Shown here piece after piece: positions 1-6,992 of a stretch of DNA of 22,114 nt. The notes beneath the pieces were generated by a model. That model saw only the letters and a program-made list of their open reading frames with translations, searched no databases and was not told the origin of the DNA. The first letter of the stretch is position 1. Each line of letters opens with the position of its first letter. This stretch comes from a bacterium (GTDB lineage Bacteria > Gemmatimonadota > Glassbacteria > GWA2-58-10): assembly GCA_021372515.1 (NCBI GenBank), contig JAJFUG010000004.1, positions 1 to 22,114 on the forward strand. The letters are read 5' to 3'. The position numbers and the translations under genes were made by a program.

Positions 1-651
1 AGGCTGGGGTACTTCCTCTTGGCCCAGAGGATAGTCCTGATAATCAGTTGGCCTCCCTCGGTGAGGTGGTTGTGCGGCGACACCGGCGGGATCACACACT
101 CCAGCGGACGGCCGATCAGATCATGGTATAGGTGCTGGAGAATCCCAGTGTTGAACACCGACAGCCGCACCCGTGTCTCTACCACTCCCTGCACCAGTCA
201 CCCCCAGACTGTCCGGCTGTTGTCCTCTGCTCCTCGGGACGACTCCTCGACCAGATGGACAACTTTTCCCTCACCTCGGTGAAATGCTCCAGGTGGCCAT
301 AGCTGAATTCCAGCATCCCCTCCAGGACCTCGACCGTGGTCTGCCTGGAACCTATGCACTGCTGCAGCACTTCCATGTCGAACACCGAGGGCCCGTCGGT
401 CTGCAGGGTCCCGTTTACGATACTCTCGTTGTACAAGTCAATATAGTCCAGCGTCAGGCTGAACTGGGTCACCTTCTCACTCCCGTCCATCCCCCGAGGA
501 ACACGTTCGAGTCGAGCGCACACCAGGCGGCATATACATCCAACAATCTTACATCGGCAGCCATCAGACGGGTGATCACCTCACACTGTGGAAGGAACTC
601 CGGGATGTGATGGACCAGAATTTTGGGATCATGCTTCATCTGCGGGTCCAC
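1..651 (-). pseudogene. Unrecognised gene, frameshifted, cut by window edge
   Basis: I do not recognise this family. A good start exists: GTG at 651, five bases after an AGGAGG site and just past a hairpin. The frame opens VDPQMKHDPKILVHH and runs to a stop near 464. The sensible reading then continues in another frame (VTQFSLTLDYIDLYNESIV and onward to about 290). Adding one base to the C5 run at 491-495 (G5 on the coding strand) joins the two as NVFLGG-MDGSEKVTQF. A second shift, possibly with an in-frame TGA, lies between 180 and 300, because the C-terminal part (VETRVRLSVFNTGILQHLYH, then GRPLECVIPPVSPHN) is in a third frame that stays open to base 1. It lies downstream of an AbiEi-like gene where an AbiEii toxin would be expected, but no nucleotidyltransferase motif is visible. 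The shifts could be decay or assembly errors. Confidence 0.55.
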
Positions 652-680
652 GGGAGCCTCCTTTCCGCAAAATATGCACC

Positions 681-716
681 ATAAATAAGACGTCCAGCCT
701 GGTAAGCTGGACGTCT
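681..716 (-). terminator. Hairpin terminator after the AbiEi-like gene
   Basis: An 11-bp perfect inverted repeat (688-698 with 706-716, 7-base loop) is followed on the minus strand by TATTTAT. It lies between the stop of the AbiEi-like gene (775) and the GTG start of the next gene (651). It probably ends the first transcript, although the T-run is imperfect. Confidence 0.5.
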
Positions 717-774
717 CGAAGTTAACACTCTGTAACACTGCTGCAGGACTACTATTATTCCAGATTTTCGGGTC

Positions 775-1379
775 CTATAACGTCAACATCTCGATATATG
801 GCTGCCTGACCCGGGACATCCTGCAGACAACGGCGTAATGGTTAAGTTCTTCAGCACTGATCCGTCCGGTCATCCAACCTTCCTTCAACGCCTCGACCGC
901 CACTTCCAGGCCGATCTTGTTCCGGTACTTGAAACAGTCGGCCACTGTCTTGGCCGGAGAATACACCCGCACCGGGACACCCTCCACCTGGTGCTCCTCC
1001 ACACCCTCGGACAAGGCCTCACCTGAGAATCTGACTACCCTTAACCTGGGCGTGTCCACCTTCGGTTTCCGGGCTTTGAAATCAATAGCCAGCCAGACCT
1101 GCTCCGGAGTCCCGCCGGTCAGTCCGTGGAAACTCAGGGCTGACAACAGACAGACTACCCCATGCGGTACGAGCTTGGCGGCCAGGGCCAGTGAGTGGTG
1201 ATCTGTCCGCCCATGCTCCGGCAGGGCGTACAGCCCTCTGGCCACCCTCAGCACCCGGCCGCTGTCCGCCAGTCTTCTCAGTTGCTCCCGGTACACCCCC
1301 AGTGCGGTTATCTCACTGGTCCTGAGGATACCCTGGCCCTCAGCTCTTCCAGAAGCTTGTCCAAATCAAGTTCGGTCAC
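775..1379 (-). pseudogene. AbiEi-type antitoxin/regulator, N-terminus frameshifted
   Basis: The uninterrupted part (1296 to 775, 173 aa) looks like the type IV antitoxin AbiEi family. It shows the end of a winged-helix segment (YREQLRRLADSGRVLRVARG), then LYALPEH, LSALSFHGLTGGTPEQVWLAI, and the late block SPAKTVADCFKYRNKIGLEV typical of the family. The true N-terminus lies upstream in another frame. GTG at 1379, with AAAGG eight bases before it, opens MTELDLDKLLEELRA, and the other frame resumes as QGILRTSEITALGVYREQ. One extra base near 1335-1338 (GCC to GCCC on the coding strand) would fuse them into a normal AbiEi start. Family members bind their own promoter and neutralise AbiEii nucleotidyltransferase toxins. 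No AbiEii is present, so this is an orphan or decayed antitoxin, unless the frameshift is a sequencing error. Confidence 0.7.
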
Positions 1380-1405
1380 TGAACCAGCCTTTGTTACTAT
1401 ACGTT

Positions 1406-1432
1406 GTTATATCTTATTATGCATTTTGTCAA
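1406..1432 (-). promoter_or_regulatory. Promoter of the AbiEi-like gene
   Basis: In an AT-rich patch, a perfect -35 TTGACA (1432-1427) precedes TATAAC (1411-1406) with a short 15-base spacer. An overlapping TTGTTG three bases upstream gives 18. It lies about 25-30 bases before the proposed GTG start at 1379. AbiEi proteins bind repeats near such promoters, but I see no clear operator repeat. Confidence 0.45.
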
Positions 1433-1784
1433 CAATTCGAGCATCATCCTCGAAGGCAGTCAGGGTTCAAGCACTGGGGTGTTCTCTGTTGGAATTCTTC
1501 TCCTATCGAGACAGGATCCAGGGATTCATCTTTCTATCTGATTGACAGCCGGACAGCATGGACAGCGGACTGACTGTCTGTCAGGATGACAGATTAGCTC
1601 CATGTAAGCATCCCGGACGGATTGAACGGATCGGACAGATAATTCGAGTCAATCTAAAAAACCATCGCCAAGCCATAAACTGGAGGTCGGAAGAACACCC
1701 ATGGACCATCCTACGAATATACCGTGACCGCCCTGGAAATACTCTTTGCTTGTGGGGAATAGTGTGGGGATGATTGATTTCACG
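1433..1784. other. Gene-free stretch of lower GC
   Basis: No convincing gene, RNA or long repeat is visible. Base composition is nearer balanced than in the rest of the window, and short GACAG/CTGTC motifs recur at 1543-1590. Together with the two broken genes to the left it looks like the remnant of an acquired segment next to the tRNA. Confidence 0.4.
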
Positions 1785-1821
1785 AAAAGAAAAAGGACCT
1801 GAGAAAATCTCCCAAGTCCTT
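1785..1821 (-). terminator. Rho-independent terminator of tRNA-Val
   Basis: On the minus strand AAGGAC pairs with GTCCTT, with an inner GAGA/TCTC stem (1793-1821), followed by TTTTTCTTTTC. It starts 11 bases after the tRNA 3' end. Confidence 0.8.
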
Positions 1822-1831
1822 GATATTTCTA

Positions 1832-1908
1832 TGGTGGGCGATACAGGAATCGAACCTGTGACCTCTTGCATGTCAAGCAAGCACTCTAACCATCTGAGCT
1901 AATCGCCC
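1832..1908 (-). tRNA. tRNA-Val (anticodon GAC)
   Basis: A 77-base cloverleaf with encoded CCA. The acceptor stem is GGGCGAT/ATCGCCC. The D-arm region contains TAGCTCAGATGGTTAGAG. The anticodon stem CTTGC/GCAAG encloses loop TTGACAT, giving anticodon GAC, which reads GUC (Val). The T-loop is GTTCGATTC. It has its own promoter and terminator, so it is a monocistronic unit. Its 3' end faces the decayed low-GC region. Confidence 0.95.
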
Positions 1909-1932
1909 TTTAAAGTCGTTGTGGCGCAAGAT

Positions 1933-1961
1933 AATCTAACACCCTCCGCCGGATTTGTCAA
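1933..1961 (-). promoter_or_regulatory. Promoter of tRNA-Val
   Basis: TTGACA (1961-1956), 17 bases, TAGATT (1938-1933), ending 25 bases before the mature tRNA 5' end. Confidence 0.65.
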
Positions 1962-2008
1962 ACCCCAAGCAAAAACGTCTCCAATTAATTCTTAATTCCG
2001 TGGCTGAT

Positions 2009-4153
2009 TCAGCCTCTACCGCCCTGCGGCCCGCTCTGCAGACCGTGATAGCAGTAGGGGCAGAACATCCAGCTCCCCTCCAGGCGCGACCCGCAGGCCG
2101 CGCAGAAATACTCACCCGGTTTCTTGGGTGTCTCGGCCTGGAATACCGCGCTGTCCAGGAAAAAACTCTCCGGGGTCTTGTCCAGGAACTCGGACAGGTT
2201 GCGCCGCTCGGTCACGATAAAGAGCCGCTCACGGGCGCGGGTCAGGGCCACGTAAAACACCCGCTTCTCCTCATCCAGACGGCTCTGGTAGTCGCGCGGA
2301 AGCAACAGCCTCACGATCCGTCCGTCATCCCACACGCTCGGGAACCCGCCCCGTCCTCCCACCACGCCCCAGAGGAACACCACCGGGGCCTCCAGACCCT
2401 TGGCCGCGTGGATTGTCAGGTGGCGCAGCTTCAGGCCTCTCTGCCTGAGCGCCGCGCCCAGGACACGAAAACTGGAACTGCGGCGGTAGAGCACCAGGAT
2501 GTCCTCGGGCGCGTAGCCGCAACACTCGATAAGCTCCTGTGCGGTCTCAACCACCCAGGCAACACCGTCCTCACTCAGACGCACGCCGCGGTGGAGCACC
2601 ACCGGCTGAACGTCGCGGTTCAGGGCGTGCAGCGGCTTATCGGTGTACCGGCGGCTGCGGCGGATCGACCAGGCGGCGAAATCCACGATCGACTTGCCGC
2701 TGCGGTAGTTGAGCCGCAGGGTGACTGTGGCGGCCCCGGGGAAATCCTGGCCGAAGCTCCGGATATGGGTCACATCCGAGCCGCGGAACCCGTAGATGCT
2801 CTGCCAGTCATCTCCCACCGCGGTCAGGCTGCTCCCGGGGCCGACCAGCTCGCGCAGAAGGTCCACCTGGGGTGTGTTGACATCCTGGTACTCATCCACC
2901 AGCACATGGGGCCAGCGCCGGCGCAAGCGCTCGCGCAGGGCGGGATTGGTGCGCAGCAGGGCCACAGTCTTCAGGATCAGGTCGTTGAAATCCAGCGCCC
3001 CGCGCTCGGTCAGCAGGGCCTGGTAGCGCTCGTACAGGGGCAGGAAGAGGCTGAAAAACACCCGCGTGCGGCGGTCTTTCTCATTCCTGGCCCGCTCGGC
3101 CACGGTCTCGACCGGGATCGAGTGGTTCTTCATCCGGTCCAAGACCTCCTCGGCCTGGGCCATGAAACTCCCCACCGCCTCCGGATAGCCGGCCTCCTCG
3201 CTCAGAAGGTCATCCAGGTCGGAGGGGCCGCCAGAGGGAGAGCCGTCCGGGAAACACTCGGGCAGCGACTCGGCCAGGCGCGCCTCCAGGGCCGCGAAAT
3301 CGAACAGCTCCTCGCGCTCCACCTGGATCAGGCGCTTCTCCCGTATGCGGTACTGGGCCAGGCGCTCCTGGCGGGCCGGGGCATCAGCCTGAGCGTGCTC
3401 CCAAATCTCCAGGTAGCAGTCGAGTTCCGGCAGGTGGAAATCCGGGCTGAACGCGGGCGCGCTCCAAGGGGCGATTTCCGAATAGACAAACTTGATCCCG
3501 TGCCTGGTCAGCCAGTTGGCGATATCCCGCTCGGCCCAAGAGCGCACGGTCACGCCGCCAGTCGTGGCGATCGCGGCCTGGCGCGGGTCGGACAGGCCGC
3601 CGTGCGGGTCCGACTCATCCGCACTGAGGAGCCAGCTCCAGAGATAGCGCTTGAATGCCACCCGGTAGCGCGGAAGGTCGAAACAGCGCCGCACCGTCTC
3701 CAGCAGAAGGCCGCTCTTGGTGGTGGGGGCCTCGCCCCCGTCCTGGGCCTCTCCGCTGGGTGCGCTGTCTGTCACCAGAACCAGAGGCCGCTCGGAGACA
3801 AGCCGCCAGTGGCGCTTGAGCAGCACATAGCACAGGGAGTGGAACGTGCGCACCTGCACGCTGCCGAGCGGCTCGCGGCGCAGGGCGTTCTCCGGGGCCG
3901 GGGAGCCGGCCAGACGGCGGGCCATCTCGCGGGCGGCGTTGCGGGTGAAAGTGATGGCCAGGATCGAGGAGGGCGGCACGCCCAGACAGTCCACCAGGTG
4001 CAGGATACGGCGCACGATAACAGTCGTTTTGCCGCTTCCCGCCCCGGCCTGGATCAGAAGGCGCGCGGAGGGGCTGGTCACGGCGCGCGCCTGGTCGGGG
4101 TTGAGGCCCTCCAGCCAGCGCGAGCAGGTTTTGTCTGGTTTTCTGTCCGGCAC
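2009..4153 (-). CDS. UvrD/Rep-like SF1A helicase with PD-(D/E)XK-like insert and zinc ribbon
   Basis: A 714-aa ATP-dependent 3'-5' DNA helicase of the UvrD/Rep/HelD type. Visible motifs are Walker A AGAGSGKTT (36-44), Ia ITFTRNAAREMARR (67-80), II VLVDEYQD (417-424), III GDDWQSIYGFRG (447-458), IV LNYRS (481-485), V LTIHAAKGLE (579-588) and VI VFYVALTRARERL (632-644). Between the first and second halves of domain 1 lies an insert (about 200-282) with E209 in AERDIANWL, PDF (237-239) and YLEIWE (247-252). It resembles the restriction-endonuclease-like insert of HelD-type helicases. The usual (D/E)xK lysine is replaced by W, so nuclease activity is uncertain. The C-terminus has a CxxC-CxxC zinc ribbon (C684, C687, C698, C701). 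Start is GTG at 4153 with only a weak ribosome site. The role is probably DNA repair or recombination. Confidence 0.92.
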   Translation of the reverse strand: MPDRKPDKTCSRWLEGLNPDQARAVTSPSARLLIQAGAGSGKTTVIVRRILHLVDCLGVPPSSILAITFTRNAAREMARRLAGSPAPENALRREPLGSVQVRTFHSLCYVLLKRHWRLVSERPLVLVTDSAPSGEAQDGGEAPTTKSGLLLETVRRCFDLPRYRVAFKRYLWSWLLSADESDPHGGLSDPRQAAIATTGGVTVRSWAERDIANWLTRHGIKFVYSEIAPWSAPAFSPDFHLPELDCYLEIWEHAQADAPARQERLAQYRIREKRLIQVEREELFDFAALEARLAESLPECFPDGSPSGGPSDLDDLLSEEAGYPEAVGSFMAQAEEVLDRMKNHSIPVETVAERARNEKDRRTRVFFSLFLPLYERYQALLTERGALDFNDLILKTVALLRTNPALRERLRRRWPHVLVDEYQDVNTPQVDLLRELVGPGSSLTAVGDDWQSIYGFRGSDVTHIRSFGQDFPGAATVTLRLNYRSGKSIVDFAAWSIRRSRRYTDKPLHALNRDVQPVVLHRGVRLSEDGVAWVVETAQELIECCGYAPEDILVLYRRSSSFRVLGAALRQRGLKLRHLTIHAAKGLEAPVVFLWGVVGGRGGFPSVWDDGRIVRLLLPRDYQSRLDEEKRVFYVALTRARERLFIVTERRNLSEFLDKTPESFFLDSAVFQAETPKKPGEYFCAACGSRLEGSWMFCPYCYHGLQSGPQGGRG

Positions 4154-4176
4154 GCGGCATATCCCCGGTCAAACGG

Positions 4177-4231
4177 ACCTGCCCCGGTCCTCAGTCAGCC
4201 GTGGATCGGCCGGAGAGGAGTCGGGGCAGGT
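4177..4231. repeat. Inverted repeat in the helicase leader
   Basis: ACCTGCCCCG (4177-4186) pairs with CGGGGCAGGT (4222-4231), 10 bp perfect, with a shorter inner GTCCTC/GAGGAG pair. No T-run follows on the minus strand, so it is not a typical terminator. It could be a leader structure or an eroded palindrome. Confidence 0.35.
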
Positions 4232-4272
4232 TGAATATACAGCCTTGCGCCTCAAACGGGCAACCGCGGCCC

Positions 4273-5673
4273 TCAGAACACGTCGCGCACCTCGATCCTG
4301 CGCGTGAACATGCGTGTGCGCACCGCGTAGTAGACCAGGCCCAGGCCCAGCCAGCTTCCGCCGATTATGAACGTGCGGGCGGGAAGGCTCAGCCAGACCA
4401 GCATGCAGCCGACTACGCCCACGGCCGGGGGCAGGAAATTCTTCAGAAACGAACCCAGCCCGTAATTGCCGCTCTTGAAATAGTACACCCGGATCGAGGC
4501 CAGGTTGACCAGGGCGAAGGCCAGCAGGGCGCCGAAATTGATCAGGAACGCGCACTGGCCGTAGTCCAGGGGGAACGCCGCGATCAGGGTGATTGCCCCG
4601 ATCAGCAGGATGTTCCAGGAGGGCACGGCGAAACGCGGGCTGAGGTGGGCGAAGAATTTCTGCGGCAGCATGCGGTCGCGGCCCATGCCGTACATCACGC
4701 GCACACAGCCGGCCAGGCCGGTCACCCCGCTGCCCACACTGGCCACGAGCAGGACCACGGTCAGGGCGAATCGCAGGGGGCTGCCGCCAACGATACCCGC
4801 CACGCCGAACATCGCGCGGTTGAGGGTCTCGTTCAGGTCGGTGATCCCGGCCGTGACCTGGATGCTCTGCAGGAAACCCTCCCAGCCGCCCCAGGGCACG
4901 GCCAACTGGGCCAGGTAGATCTGCGCCCCGCTCCAGACACCGGTGATCACGCAGGTCAGCACAGTTGCCAGCATCACGTTGCGCCGCGGGTTCTCCACCT
5001 CCTCGCTCAGCGTGGTCAGGCCGTCGAACCCGATGTAGGTCAGCGCGGCCAGCGAGGTGCCCCGGCCGATCACGCTCCAGTTGAACGTGTCGGCGTGGAA
5101 GAACGGCGCCGTGCTGAACAGGGCCGCCGCGCCCCCCAGGGCGAACATGTGCTGAACCGCCGCGCCCATGAACCAGAACACCACCAGGCTCATCACTATC
5201 ATCAGGGCCCAGCTGAAACGGCTGGTGGTCTTGATCCCGCGCAGGTTGAGCCAGATGAAGCTGACTGCGAACAGCACGAACCAGACCTGCACCGGGATGA
5301 ACCGGACCAGCTCGTTGGCCGCGCTGCCGCAGTAGATCGTGCAGATTATGGGCACCACCAGGTAATCCACGAAAATCGCCTGGCCCGCGACAAAGCCCAG
5401 GTAGGGGTGAAGCCCGCGTCCCACGTACGTATAGGCGCTTCCGGCCGAGGGGTAGAGGTTGGCCATGCGGCCGTAGCTGATCGCGGTCATCAGGGTGGCG
5501 ACCATGGCCAGAAGGATCACGGTGACGGCGTGGCCGGCCGATTCCTGGTTGGCGAAGCCGAACAGGGGCATGGCGGCGCAGGGCTGGATCAGGATGATGC
5601 CGTAGATAACGAGGTCACCCAGGGTGAGGACGCGGCGGAGCTGGGCCGGGGATTCGGCAGGGGTGTCCGGCAT
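4273..5673 (-). CDS. APC-family amino acid/polyamine permease, PuuP-like
   Basis: A 466-aa inner-membrane transporter with about 12 hydrophobic segments. The N-terminal signature (GIILIQPCAAMPLFG, 25-39; AISYGRM, 64-70; YPSAGSAYTYVG, 74-85) is that of the APC superfamily branch containing the putrescine importer PuuP. A middle GFDGLTTLSEEVENPRR motif is also typical of APC transporters. It probably imports an amino acid or polyamine by proton or sodium symport. The substrate cannot be read from sequence. ATG at 5673 is preceded by GGAGG at 7 bases. It lies 119 bases upstream of the helicase in the same direction, but a shared transcript is unproven and the functions do not obviously match. 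Confidence 0.88.
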   Translation of the reverse strand: MPDTPAESPAQLRRVLTLGDLVIYGIILIQPCAAMPLFGFANQESAGHAVTVILLAMVATLMTAISYGRMANLYPSAGSAYTYVGRGLHPYLGFVAGQAIFVDYLVVPIICTIYCGSAANELVRFIPVQVWFVLFAVSFIWLNLRGIKTTSRFSWALMIVMSLVVFWFMGAAVQHMFALGGAAALFSTAPFFHADTFNWSVIGRGTSLAALTYIGFDGLTTLSEEVENPRRNVMLATVLTCVITGVWSGAQIYLAQLAVPWGGWEGFLQSIQVTAGITDLNETLNRAMFGVAGIVGGSPLRFALTVVLLVASVGSGVTGLAGCVRVMYGMGRDRMLPQKFFAHLSPRFAVPSWNILLIGAITLIAAFPLDYGQCAFLINFGALLAFALVNLASIRVYYFKSGNYGLGSFLKNFLPPAVGVVGCMLVWLSLPARTFIIGGSWLGLGLVYYAVRTRMFTRRIEVRDVF

Positions 5674-5772
5674 TTAGAGGCCTCCGACAACCGGGGAATG
5701 CGGGAGGACTGGCCGGAAACGGCCGGCGCCGGGGCGGGCGATAGGACGGCGGGCGTTCCCGCTCGAAGGGGG

Positions 5773-5801
5773 AAAATAACATTGCACGGGCAAGCGGACA
5801 A
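5773..5801 (-). promoter_or_regulatory. Possible promoter of the permease
   Basis: TTGTCC (5801-5796), 17 bases, TATTTT (5778-5773), about 100 bases before the ATG. Both boxes match the consensus at 4 of 6 positions. Confidence 0.35.
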
Positions 5802-5870
5802 CAAATAAGCGCGGGGAAGAGGCAGAGGAGAGATGCGCCGGAAAGTTAAAACGACGGAATGGAGATTTCC

Positions 5871-5924
5871 GGCCTGATCGTATCTCTGTTCCCTCTCGCA
5901 GGGGAGAGACCTGTCTCGCCCGCG
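5871..5924 (+). repeat. 54-bp direct repeat, left copy
   Basis: The stretch starting GGCCTGATCGTAT and ending in a REP hairpin plus CGCG recurs at 6729-6782 with 48 of 54 identical bases by hand count. The two copies bracket the RAYT gene. The left copy carries the more eroded REP. Confidence 0.85.
5898..5921 (+). repeat. REP element 1 (eroded)
   Basis: GCAG replaces the usual GTAG. Stem GGGAGAGA/TCTCGCCC has one mismatch, and the loop is CCTG. Confidence 0.75.
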
Positions 5925-6025
5925 CCGTTTACACCGGAATGTGAATCGCGGATTACACGGATAAAAGATGGATGGCTCGGATATTACAGAGAATAACCAG
6001 CGTTTGTCTTTTTTCGTAACAAGAC

Positions 6026-6054
6026 TTGACCATAGTTCTGTATCTGGATAGTAT
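6026..6054 (+). promoter_or_regulatory. Promoter of the RAYT gene
   Basis: TTGACC (6026-6031), 17 bases, TAGTAT (6049-6054), in a locally AT-rich patch 80 bases before the RAYT start. Transcription from here would include REP element 2 in the leader. Confidence 0.5.
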
Positions 6055-6101
6055 TACCATTCGTTTAGGCGAGATATGACCGTATATCCGTTCAATCACT
6101 C

Positions 6102-6125
6102 GTAGGGGCGAGACCTGTCTCGCCC
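6102..6125 (+). repeat. REP element 2, in the RAYT leader
   Basis: GTAG, then the perfect 8-bp stem GGGCGAGA/TCTCGCCC with loop CCTG. The hairpin ends at 6125 and the GGAG ribosome site of the RAYT gene starts at 6126. Confidence 0.88.
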
Positions 6126-6134
6126 GGAGCAGCA

Positions 6135-6668
6135 ATGCCTGACGACACCCCCAGACAGAGGAAAAACATCCGCCTGCGGGATTATGATTATTCCTCCCCG
6201 GGCGCGTACATGGTCACGGTCTGTGCAGAAATACGGCTGTCGGTTTTCGGTGCGCTGAAAAACGGGACTGTTGATCTTTCCGAAATCGGAAGGATTATTG
6301 AAAAACACTGGTTGGACCTCCCGGCGCATTTTACCGGAGTCGGGTTGGATGCCTGGGTTATCATGCCGGACCACCTGCACGGCATTCTGCTATTTGAATT
6401 GGATGGTCCGGGCGAGGCAGGCCTCGCCCCTACGACAGCGCCGGGCAGGGGAAAATTACCGGAACTCGGGGATGTTGTAGGCTCTTTCAAGGCCGCCGTT
6501 ACCAGAGAGATGCGTAAATCCGGCATTTCACCGGGGTCTCTCTGGCAGCGGGGTTATTACGAGCACGTCATCCGTAACCAAACCGATCTGGAACTGGCGC
6601 GAGAGTACATAGCTCTGAACCCGCTACGGAAGGAGACGCTGAATGGTCCTTTCACCGGGCCGGGATGA
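6135..6668 (+). CDS. REP-associated tyrosine transposase (RAYT)
   Basis: A 177-aa single-domain HUH/Y1 nuclease of the IS200/IS605-related transposase superfamily. The N-terminus RKNIRLRDYDYSSPGAYMVT (9-28) is typical of RAYT proteins. The HUH pair is H80-L-H82 in MPDHLHGIL, and the nucleophile is Y141 or Y142 in WQRGYYEHVIRN, followed by REYIALNPLR. These enzymes bind and cut REP hairpins next to a GTAG-type tetranucleotide, and are usually domesticated single-copy genes that spread REP elements. Here REPs lie upstream, inside and downstream. ATG at 6135 has GGAG five bases before it. Residues about 92-100 (PGEAGLAPT) are encoded by an antisense REP. The catalytic residues look intact, so activity is plausible. 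Confidence 0.93.
   Translation: MPDDTPRQRKNIRLRDYDYSSPGAYMVTVCAEIRLSVFGALKNGTVDLSEIGRIIEKHWLDLPAHFTGVGLDAWVIMPDHLHGILLFELDGPGEAGLAPTTAPGRGKLPELGDVVGSFKAAVTREMRKSGISPGSLWQRGYYEHVIRNQTDLELAREYIALNPLRKETLNGPFTGPG
6410..6433 (-). repeat. REP element 3, inside the RAYT coding sequence
   Basis: On the minus strand: GTAG, then stem GGGCGAGG/CCTCGCCC with loop CCTG. It is identical in stem and loop to element 4. Its 24 bases add eight codons without breaking the frame, in the variable loop after the HUH motif. Confidence 0.88.
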
Positions 6669-6728
6669 AACGCGCGGCTCTCCCCCGCCGCATAAAGGAT
6701 AATAAGGGATAAACAACCAAAGGGTTAA

Positions 6729-6782
6729 GGCCTGATCGTATTTCTGTTTCCTCTCGTAGGGGCGAGGCCTGCCTCGCCCGCG
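6729..6782 (+). repeat. 54-bp direct repeat, right copy
   Basis: Second copy of the 5871-5924 repeat. All six differences are single substitutions, and three lie in the GTAG/stem part, where this copy has the better hairpin. Confidence 0.85.
6756..6779 (+). repeat. REP element 4
   Basis: GTAG, perfect stem GGGCGAGG/CCTCGCCC, loop CCTG. It lies directly before a broken RAYT 5' fragment, as element 2 lies before the intact gene. Confidence 0.88.
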
Positions 6783-6789
6783 AGTAAAA

Positions 6790-6847
6790 ATGCCTGACTA
6801 TGCGTACAGACAGAGCAAAACATCCGTCTGCGGGATTACGGTTATTC
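6790..6847 (+). pseudogene. Truncated, frameshifted 5' fragment of a second RAYT gene
   Basis: ATGCCTGAC at 6790 begins a stretch that aligns with the first 60 or so bases of the intact RAYT gene. Shared blocks include AGACAGAG, CATCCG and CTGCGGGATTA. One A is missing from the AAAAA run, which throws the reading out of frame, and similarity ends near 6847. The ribosome site is absent. It has the same REP-then-ATG order as the intact gene, so it is a relic of a duplication or partial transposition. Confidence 0.75.
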
Positions 6848-6922
6848 ATACTGTATTGAGATGGTACTCACATGACGCAGGCAATTGTGGCGTAGTCTTC
6901 TCTGACATTCACCATCCACTGC

Positions 6923-6962
6923 CAACAAAACAGGGGCCGCCCCGGACTCCCGGAGCGGCCCC
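6923..6962 (-). terminator. Terminator of gnd
   Basis: On the minus strand GGGGCCGC pairs with GCGGCCCC around an inner CCGG/CCGG stem (6933-6962), followed by TGTTTTGTT. It starts 31 bases after the gnd stop. Confidence 0.8.
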
Positions 6963-6992
6963 TTCTCATTCTCTGCAATCCGTGACTGTCTC

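Noticed and set aside
469-738. ATG start at 738 for the left-edge gene
   Set aside because: It would run through the terminator hairpin and lacks a ribosome site. GTG at 651 has AGGAGG at 5 bases.
1-740. AbiEii toxin partner
   Set aside because: None of the three frames shows a nucleotidyltransferase GS/DxD-type motif or the usual length of AbiEii.
5898-6779. CRISPR array
   Set aside because: The repeats are individually palindromic, irregularly spaced, in both orientations and explained by REP/RAYT. No spacers or cas genes.
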